Below are positions 55,830 through 64,000 of a stretch of DNA of 64,000 nt, one piece after another. Within the stretch, counting starts at the first letter, position 1. The number at the start of each line of letters is the position of its first letter. The position numbers were made by a program, and so were the translations under genes. The stretch covers positions 82,875,740 to 82,939,739 of the forward strand of contig JAOWCC010000577.1 in assembly GCA_030867875.1 (NCBI GenBank). The letters run 5' to 3'. The notes beneath the pieces are model-generated. The model was not told the DNA's origin and made no database searches. It saw only the letters and a program-made list of their open reading frames with translations. This DNA is from Actinernus sp. WN-2022. Lineage: Eukaryota; Cnidaria; Anthozoa; Actiniaria; Actinernidae.

Positions 55830-58387
55830 TTAATTAAAGATCTCATGTCGCTCCTTGTTTCCGTGAATCATGTTTTCCACGAAAAGCTGGCTGGCCTGCT
55901 TTGAAAGTTCAGAGGTGTTCTGCTTTAGGTATAGCTCTGCAACATTGAATTGCCTCTCAGCAATAACATTATTGACTGGGAGGGAGAGCACATGAATTGA
56001 AAACCACTTCCAGAGTGCTGGGGTTCTATATTCAGATGGTAGTGTTGGATCTTGAGATAAAGCAGTTTTCTTTATTTCATAGAAAAGGGAAGGTTCTGCT
56101 AAACCCCAGGTTAAATCCCACTTCTGCAACCTTGCTTTGTCTGCAGCAACAGTCGTAAGGATTTCAAATTCATAAAACCAAGAGGTTGCACCATGGGTTG
56201 AGGCATATGATATGGTATCAATTAGATGAAGGGCTGTACAATGACTGATGAGAAGTTCTATAGGAGCTAACTCCATTGCAGCAACCACTAGGATGTCGTA
56301 AATCTGCTTGATTGGTTCTTGATTCTTCTTACAGGTAGCAGGTAGCTGGAACTTGTGAAGTGTTAGGATGGAATCCTCTTCCTTTGTCAAAAGACCAAGA
56401 ACCCTGAGAACAGGTCTCCAGAAGTAGTGGTTTACAGTGCTATTAGCACCCATGGAAAAGAATTTGGCAAATTGTAGCCAACCAATAGCATGAGTGTTGA
56501 GGACTGTTAGAGCTTCCCTTAACATCCATTTGTGCATGGAATGGAATTGTGCTTCTGATGTAGCATCTCTAAGATTGTTGAGGAGTGCTTTATTTGTTTG
56601 TGGGAAACTGTTCACAGTATCGGCCATGAAAAGAACTACCAATGCCATCTGCTGCAAAACCTGCATACAAATTTGGTATTTAACTGTGATAGGTCTTCAA
56701 CAGTATCCTGTTATTTGAAAGAAAACTGTTTCCATACATGTAAAAAGAAATTACCAACATTAGTGACAGTTTAACATTTAAACATTGCAAACCATCAGTT
56801 ACGGAGCCATGAGGAGGTTATGCCAGATGTTTATTCATTCAGAGTGATTGTGCTTTAAATGTACTAATACATGTATCTTAAAATCCCAATTAAGGGACCT
56901 GTCATTCATTATCAGAGGGCAGAAAGGGTGGGTTATTTTTTTAGCCTGGAGAAGAGGTTACAAATAACAGTGACCTTGAAAAGGGAGGACTTCAAATGTT
57001 TTGAGAGAATGCATTGTATACAAAAATATGTAATTAACATTCGGCAGCAAGAGTAATAACCACAGGGTTGCTAAGTAGAAGTCTGCAACCAGCAGATTGT
57101 GCTGGCTGAAATTTCAATGCCCTGTTAATTATTGGTCATTGCAGCTTTCTAGGCAACTGTATAGGGGGTAGATATGGGAACATATATTGACTTACAGTGT
57201 ATCATCTACTTTGCATTTTGGGAGTTTAACAAAATATTGACCTTCTACATTGTTATCTTCCCCCCCCCCCCAAGATTATTAATGAGATGTATGAGCCCTC
57301 TCTCCTCTACCCAGTTATAGTCCAACTATCATGGTAACATCCCTTCCGGTTACAGTGTTTCATGCTTGAATACAAATAAAGCAAAGACTTTCAAGAGCAC
57401 CAACTAAATTTTGTGAACATTGTAGATAGTGATCAAACTAATGTCAGAGTGTTAAGTACAATGCAATTTTCTATTAATATATTTCATAATATTTTTATCA
57501 ACCTGGTTATAATAATATTATAAGCACCCCCAGTCTCTATCTCCCCAGATATAAGTCCATATAAAGCCAAGCTGGCTTTTATGGGATTATATGTTATCAC
57601 ATTTAAATCCAAACTTTTTTTATGAAAATTGTCATTAAACTGCATCTTTTAAAAACAAAAAGCTATTGATGCATACCTTTGCTGGCCATATTCTGGCAAT
57701 ATAACCTGGGGAAAACCCAAGCTCGGGATCCCCTCCCTCGGATTCTTTGAGAGCTGGCATTACTAGCTTCTCAAGCACCTCTGTAAGTAGAACCCGTTGT
57801 GTATTCAGTATTGGGGAAGCTCCCATTTGTATGACATCTCGCCACACAGTGAAGTGCACATCACTCTTGGGTAATCGCTGTACCATTAGCTCTGCAAGTT
57901 GAAGGCTTGCATTGCCATACTTTCTCCACCAGAGTAAATGTTCATAAAAATACGTCCAGCGAGTGTCTACCCATTGCTGAGGTAATGGAGGGGCCTTATC
58001 CAAAACACCTAGAGCCACATAGAGAGACTTATACTGGGCAGTCCGCTGTTTGTGCAGCCATGAAACCTTATAGTGAAATTGCATAACGTTAAAATCCTCC
58101 ATATTCCCTGAGTGCCCAAACCCTGTATATATCATACGCCTCATCATGATGTTTACGACATGAGGGTAACAACCCACAATGTACAGTTCCTTTCCAAACA
58201 ACTTGCTGTTAATTGTTACAAGCCCCTTTCTAACCCATGTTTGGGTTTTGGCATTATCCCCAATCTGTGCTCCAACATTTTTAATGCCATAAACATTGTG
58301 AGCTACATGATATTCAACATTTGCTTGATCTTCACCACTGCTTGGGTTTTGGCATTATCCCCAATCTGTGCTCCAACATTTTTAATG
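55830..58387 (-). CDS. hAT-like transposase-related protein, two exons visible
   Basis: Exon A runs from about 58387 to 57677 and exon B from 56660 to 55830, joined by a canonical intron (donor AAG|gtatgc, acceptor tatgcag|GTT, both phase 0). Splicing gives ...RIWPAK-VLQQMALVVLF.... The product is about 500 residues: YIVGCYPHVVNIMMRRMIYT, WVDTRWTYFYEHLLWW, then the C-terminal WKWFSIHVLSLPVNNVIAERQFNVAE region, which resembles the hAT dimerisation motif (W, then ER-x-F). No stops interrupt it. The 5' end lies in or beyond a 101-bp duplication and the 58412 repeat, so the start is not known. The family call is moderate. Confidence 0.6.
56661..57676 (-). other. intron of the hAT-like gene
   Basis: This 1,016-bp stretch has GT-AG ends on the minus strand and keeps the frame. 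A C12 tract lies at 57260-57271. No other feature was recognised. Confidence 0.7.
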
Positions 58388-58409
58388 CCATAAACATTTG
58401 TGAGCTACA
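58241..58409. repeat. 101-bp direct duplication in the hAT-like gene 5' part
   Basis: ttgggttttggcattatccc with the next ~50 bp occurs at 58241 and 58342. The two copies differ by one base in the cattgtgagc/catttgtgagc stretch. The second copy is cut where the LTR-type repeat begins. Confidence 0.85.
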
Positions 58410-58411
58410 TG

Positions 58412-59399
58412 AAATCCAGCTAGAGATTCGCTAGTAATGTTCCGAGAACATATCAGTTCCTCAAATTAAATATTAATGGCAAAATATAACTACGGATAAA
58501 AGGAAAATAAAAAAAAGCATGTTTCCTAATTGGATACTTAATTATCGGCGCTCGAGATTAGCGAAACTAAGTGACATCGCAGGTTTCGTTACAAAGAAAG
58601 CTGTCAGTGTCCTTGACGGCCTTTTTGAAAGGACAAACTAATGGGACTAAGGGATTAGAAATAGTGAAATATCTGATTATATTGTGGTCAGAATCGTAAA
58701 TCCTACGGATGTTCTCTTTATGCTTACACATATATTATTTGTATAAGGCGTTTTCACAGAAACCTATACTTAGTCTTTAACCTAAGTTAAAGTTAGTTTT
58801 ACTACTTTCACCGAGGAAAATCCTCTTTGAATCAATGCACTTTTATCTTGTGCGTTTCAACTGAGTTCTTTTTATATTCTAAATGTGTCTTTGACGATAT
58901 TTTACCTGGCAGCAGTTTGTCTCTAGTCCAAGGTAATACTAGCTTAGTAATTACTGGCTTGTCAATTAATCTTAATCTTAATTTAGTTTTACATCCAGTT
59001 GTTATCTTCTGATAACACGTACAGATTTAGCAGAATTTCTGCATGTAAATTTATGCAAGTTCACGCGATACAGCGGATAAGGACCTCCTTGAGTGTATGT
59101 CATTTTGTTTATTTAGTCATTGACCAGAGAGAACTTTCATCTACTTGAATTCACTTGTTTTCGATTTTAACCTAGATATTTCTTCTTGGACGGTTAGATC
59201 CTACTGTCTTAAAACGAGCATTGTTAAATTTGGATAGTTTCATAATTCTAAAATACTCTAAGATTCGTTTTAAGGTTCGTATGGGCGTACGATTTTACGT
59301 AACGTCATGAAATTGTATTTCTGGTAAGACAGGTTTATAACTTGTTTTCCCAGCATAACTTGCAAGCTTTCACACGCGTGTATGTCTTTTACTACTTAA
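58412..59399 (+). repeat. 988-bp copy of the left LTR/U3 segment
   Basis: This segment matches 45621-46610 in the same orientation with about a dozen differences (for example gttgaagatag against gttaaagttag). It lacks the U5 part and the primer-binding site, and unrelated DNA starts on both sides. The identical 61-codon frame in both copies (46039 and 58827) reflects the repeat and is not taken as a gene. Confidence 0.9.
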
Positions 59400-60658
59400 A
59401 GACTCTGTGTCGACCGGCATGCAATGCGGGCGCTTTGGAGGTTTCGTATCATACGAAACCTTGAATTTTAGCGAGTTAGACGGTATGGTTCAGTAATCTT
59501 CTTCCATCCTTGTAATCATAGCGACTTTTTTGTAAAAATTACTCTCAAAAGACGTATAAGTCAATCAGTTAACTTTACATTCAGTTATTTCGCAAAAATC
59601 ATCCAATTCTATACTCTCGTTAGACCTGTTACGAGTCATGAGTTTAGAGTCGTCCATCTTAGATGGCGTCCAAGGAACCAAAACGGCAACTAGGTAGAGG
59701 AGGACGGCCCAAAAAAACTAGTGACTTTGAAAGTTATATACTTAAGATAATCGGTACAAGACCAGTGGAAGGATTGGAAAGCCTCGAAGGGTTATTCAAG
59801 ACTCACGGACAGTGAATTCGCTCAAGTTTTACTGCAGTAACTGAGTAAGTAATACTTGAGATTATTTGCGCTCTGTACTTGAGTTTGTAGTCTGTTCTCA
59901 CTCTCTGCTCTACTCACCTAAATATGTTCTTATCTTTTTTACGTATTGGTCTCGTCTTCAGTTCATGTCCAATCAACACAACAGGATCTGTAGGTGATCA
60001 GCACGAGCAAAGTCTACCTCAACAATTTATACATGTCATGTCACTATCAATATCAATATGTAATTTCATGAGTGAGTACAGTTGCATGCAGGTTTCACAG
60101 TCGTATTGGTCTGATTTACACGTACATGTAGGCTATACAATTTACCTTTAGCATTCTTGAAGTTCTTCAGTATTTAGCTTAAAGTTTGGATAGGTTAAGT
60201 CTTCTATAGGGTAGGGAATTTCATTTTTTCTTGAATGCATTCTCAAAATTACAAGAGGTTTCACACTAAAATCATATTTCTCAAATCATAAGCCTTAGCT
60301 CTGTGGTGACAATTAGAATCACAACTTGAGAATTATTCCTCAAAAACACACTTAACCCTTATCTTATAGCACAGAATTTTAAAGCAAGAGCTTATGACAA
60401 GTAGCCAAAAGAGTAGTGCCTCTTCCACAACAACAATGAACATCCAAGACATCTGGCTCCAACTATTGCTTTACGAGAAAGCCCAGAATTGATTTATTTG
60501 GTTACTTAATATTGCAGCAGATTTAGGGCTAAGAAATAATTAAATAAATATCCCTTACAGTGTCTGTGACTAGTAGTGGATATTTACAGTGTGACTACTT
60601 CTAACAGGACCATCCAACACTAACCAACCAGTCACAACACAAGTTTATAACTGCTACA
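59400..60658. other. mostly no gene; small AT-hook-like frame at 59663-59815
   Basis: A 50-codon frame reads MASKEPKRQLGRGGRPKKTS and ends at a TGA (59813-59815). The RGGRPKK stretch resembles an AT-hook. It starts about 260 bp after the U3-like repeat. It may be a first exon or chance. A palindrome ggtttcgtatcatacgaaac is at about 59450. Nothing else is recognised. Confidence 0.35.
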
Positions 60659-60883
60659 TTACAGAATACCCCACCACTTTGAAAGATCAAATGAAACTGA
60701 AGCCCTTAAAAATTGTTCAAAATTATCTATTTAGCTCGGGTGTATTTAGATTCGTTCTATGAATGATTTGGAGTTGAAAATGGGTAACATTTATTTGAAT
60801 TTCAGGGTTAGGTTTTTAGAGGGTTTGTATGAGAATTTGAGAAAATGCATTATTAATGAACCAAGTGGTGGGGTATTCTGCAA
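60659..60883. mobile_element. 225-bp MITE with ~21-bp TIRs
   Basis: The left end ttacagaataccccaccact and the inverted right end ttgcagaataccccaccact match at all but one position. The interior is AT-rich and non-coding. A CATT-like flank on both sides is only suggestive. Confidence 0.7.
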
Positions 60884-61619
60884 TCATTCCCCAAGCCAAT
60901 CAAATTTGACAATGTGGTGGCCCATGTTGAAGTTGTGACACCGTAACTTGCCATGTCACTTCACAAGGAGGTAAATATCCACCAATTGTCACTGGACTGT
61001 GATGAATAATGTTTTTAGTATATACCACACAAGTGTTATAGTGAGTAGCTTAGCCAATTGGATTGCAGCATTGCTGATATGTGTCAGAAATATAACAGAA
61101 ATTATATTGTTGTTATTATTGTTGTTACTCTGTGTTTTTTTTTGCAATAGTGTTAGCTGGGCACTTTCCACTATGCTCTCATCTCTCTTTGTCCAGTGAG
61201 AGCACAGGAATTGTTATTTTATTTGAACAATAAAGATTCACCACTTTTTCAATCCAAAATTTTACAATTCTTGGAGGGCACTTTGCATAAACACAATAGC
61301 TTTTTTATCTTCCATGGGACAATGTTTTTTGGAAAAGATGAGTTGTTCCAGGAGAGATGAATAACTATTGTATTTATGCAAAGTGTCCTCTTGCAAATTG
61401 CACAATTTTGGGATAAGAGAGCAGTGAATACAGACTTTCTGTTTTGAGCCTATAATCTGATATTTTCCTTGGAAATTTGATGTTGTAAAACTTGATATAA
61501 ACCTGATATAAACCCTCAACTTTGTTTCTCTGACGAATATTTGTGAGAGCCCACTTGACTCCACTCCCTATCGAAAGTGGGCTGTAGGAAAAGTATTTGT
61601 AAGGGGTGGACCATTTACC
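60884..61619. other. no gene seen
   Basis: A TTG/TTA-rich simple stretch lies at 61105-61130. A 100-codon minus frame at 61564-61262 has no known motif. Confidence 0.5.
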
Positions 61620-61828
61620 GCCTCCCGGTTAGCTCAGTGGTTAAGCGCCGGTCTGTTGTGCGGGAGGTCGCGGGTTCAAACCCCGGCCGGACCAACACTC
61701 TCATGGTCTTAATATAACTGAGTAGAAGGTGCTGCCTTTGTGAAACAATCTCGTTCACGAACTACAAATGGTTAGACCTTCACGTCTTCTCGGATAAGGA
61801 CGTAAAATCGTAGGTCTCCCGTCGGCCT
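61620..61828 (+). mobile_element. tRNA-derived SINE, same family as 27274-27545
   Basis: Box A TTAGCTCAGTGG is at 61629-61640 and box B GGTTCAAACC at 61673-61682. The body shares ctgagtagaaggt and cttcacgtcttctcggataa with the minus-strand copy. The 3' part and tail are missing. The acceptor stem does not pair, so no tRNA gene is called. Confidence 0.85.
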
Positions 61829-63658
61829 CAAGTTTATCAGTCTTTCAAAAACTCATGAATAATTAATGAGCATTTTGTCCAATCAGATGAAGCAAATCAG
61901 TCACGTGCATGCCCCTTTATACCTGATAAAATCTCATCATTCTAAAAGGTCCGCGGAGGGATTTGAATTCTGTCCCAGAGGGAAACGGGGTTAATGATTG
62001 AGACAATGGAATTGCTATTGATGTTTCAGCTTTCTCACTGAATTGTTAATTAGGATGAACGTTTTATATAAAGAATATTAATGAACATGAAATTTTATAT
62101 AAAGTTTCATCCTAATTAAGAATTCACTGATAAAGACCCAAAATAGTAAAAAGTACACGGAACATAAGGTACCTAGATAATAAATTTTGCACTAAATTTA
62201 CTAATATCAGCAGACTACCGAGATACACAGATAATATTTTTAAAATGAAGTTATCCGATACCATTACTTGTTTACCGAGCCACTGTTTAGTTCCAATTAT
62301 TAAACCAAACTAAAAGCCGTAAAATTATAAAAACGTGCATCAAACTTACATATTTTGTGCCGGAGTCAAAAATTTAGAGTCTGCCGTCATGTCAGTCACA
62401 TCGCTTTCCAAGTCTTGAACTTTATCGAGGTAAACCACGACACCAAATCCTTCAAGTGCAGATTCTTCTTGCATTGCGAAACACCGCTTCAAACAACATA
62501 GTATGGTAATTTTTTCATGTCATTCCCTTGAGATGTTCGTAATTGCAGGCGGTGATTACTCGAATATTTTGCATGGCGTTGTGAATACAAAGGTTCAATG
62601 GTTCATTAAGTAACCATTCCCTTGAGATGTGCGTCTTTCTTTCATTGCATTCTTAAAGCGTTTTTGAAGCCGTTTAAAACACTCACAGCACGTGTTTTAT
62701 CAAGTCTAAAAATTATCGGGCTTCGCCCTCGAATTTTTAAACTTGATAAAACACTGCTGTTCGTGTTTTAAACAGTACTTCAAGACTGTTACGAGTTACC
62801 GACGTTAAATAAGGTCGCTTTACCTTTTTACCTTTACCATTGGAAACCACTGGACTGTGGTTGACAACTCCCCACTAAAAAATTATGCAAGGAAAAAAGT
62901 TAACCAAGAAATTCCTACAAGCAGATGTTCATCGCAAAACAATTAATGCAAGCAAACTTCTTTAAAGAATATTCTGAAGATAAATTAGTTTGAACAACGA
63001 TCTGTGCGATAATCCCCCCCCCCCCCCCAAGTCATTTGTAATGGTAAACACCAAACTACAAACAGCAATCCAGAATGTTCAAGTATTCAGAAGATATAGA
63101 TATCACACATTCCAACAAACCAGGGCATTCAATGGGTCCCACCTCACTTTAATAATCCATCCCTGTCATGTCATAGTTTGTGTGAACTCAGCTGTGCTTG
63201 GGGGGGGGGGGGGGGGGGGAGTTTCAACTCCCTATATCTCTCTGATGACAATGCTCATCATACCTTTTGGGGTAAAAATGCATATTTTGCTACGTCTGGG
63301 TGTTTAATTTGAAATGGCAACAGTACCTTTATGGTATTCAGTGTAAACCAAGTAAGATTATTATTAAAATAGCTAGTATTGCTACCTCTGAGGTAAAAAA
63401 TATTTTTTGGCCATGCCCAGAAAAATGAGATTTTGGTACCTTTTAAGGGTTACTTTGGATTTTTTTAACAAGCATCCCATCACTTTTATATGGGAGCCAC
63501 CACCCCCCAGGGGGACTTTTCTTCTCAGATCTCAAGCCTATATAGACATTGTCTGGGGAGGGATCTGTTGATGAATCTTTTTTATGGCACAAGAAGGAAT
63601 AACTGTTCCTTTCCCCAAATAGCCTAGCCTGCATTTCATCCGAACAAAACCTGGTTAT
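61829..63658. other. no gene; foldbacks and homopolymer tracts
   Basis: Foldbacks lie at about 62046-62128 (attaggatgaacgttttata against its complement) and 62680-62775 (cgtgttttatcaagtctaaa against tttaaacttgataaaacac). A C15 run at 63014-63028 and a G20 run at 63200-63219 face each other 170 bp apart. A 34-bp tandem near 63625 and 63660 repeats the start of the following MITE. No coding sequence is recognised. Confidence 0.6.
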
Positions 63659-63912
63659 TGTAGCCTGCGTTTCATCCGAACAAAACCCTAACCTAACCCT
63701 AACCGAAATATTTTGAAATGTAAATTAGCCGTCAGTCGCACTGGTGACAGTTGAATGGCCAGTCAGAAGACGTAAGAATGGGCATTAGTAAAAGACAATC
63801 AGAATCGACTACATATATCGTGGTACTTCGTTGGGGGTCTAGAACAAGCTTTCTGTCACTGTTTCGCAGACAGACTTAACTGGGGTTTAGTTCGGATGCG
63901 ACACAGGCTACA
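63659..63912. mobile_element. 254-bp MITE with ~29-bp TIRs
   Basis: The left end tgtagcctgcgtttcatccg and the inverted right end tgtagcctgtgtcgcatccg continue into aac-aaaccc on both sides. The ccctaacctaaccctaacc just inside is too short to be telomeric. Confidence 0.7.
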
Positions 63913-64000
63913 AATAGCCATGCTCCCACAAAATAAGCTGGCCATTAAAACGTCTAGAGGATCCACCCTAATTTCACCTACAGCAAATGGCAATTTTGAG

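Noticed and set aside
63684..63708. Telomere-like ccctaa repeats
   Set aside because: Only about four imperfect units, inside a MITE end.

Overview
This window is animal (metazoan) genomic DNA: AT-rich, with a spliced receptor tyrosine kinase gene whose small exons have GT-AG borders, and dense, mostly decayed transposons. The mix (Ty3/Gypsy, BEL/Pao, APE-type LINEs, tRNA-headed SINEs, a DUF3504/Crypton-type recombinase, RecQ-like fragments in TIR elements, many foldback MITEs) resembles anthozoan cnidarian genomes such as reef corals. That placement is inference, not proof.

Left part, 1-28,641: an 836-bp tandem satellite (268-2,632) precedes the 3' two-thirds of a plus-strand receptor tyrosine kinase gene, with exons at 3541, 4559, 5362, (5832), 6033, 19342, 20622 and 28416 and the stop at 28,641. 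The upstream exons (ectodomain, membrane span, Gly loop, beta-3 Lys) are not in the window. The catalytic-loop HRD reads HRA and the alpha-E coding sequence contains a TAA, so the gene is a pseudokinase or a decaying copy. Its introns hold a SINE, LINE fragments, a nearly full LINE ORF2 (7188-9857, minus), a complete but dead Ty3/Gypsy element with LTRs and a 5-bp target duplication (11,622-15,973, minus), a 1.3-kb long-TIR element with a RecQ-like fragment (16,245-17,538), a BEL/Pao deletion derivative (24,550-27,180) and several foldbacks.

Middle part, 28,642-45,620: no ordinary host gene was recognised. It holds a Crypton/DUF3504-type tyrosine recombinase pseudogene (30,264-31,713) among large near-perfect palindromes, several TIR/MITE elements (34,809; a nested set at 40,162-42,993) and the 5' end of a BEL/Pao element with primer-binding site and Gag (43,402-44,478).

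Right part, 45,621-64,000: the most interesting block is a Ty3/Gypsy element in which pol ends in a chromodomain that runs without a stop into an envelope-like glycoprotein ORF (about 52,656-54,688). A 990-bp copy of its left LTR/U3 sequence recurs at 58,412-59,399. Between element and copy, on the minus strand, is a two-exon hAT-like gene with a canonical intron (58,387-55,830). The rest is SINE, MITE and simple sequence.

All retroelement polyproteins here carry stops, frameshifts or deletions. Gene calls rest on motif recognition by eye; no database search was possible.
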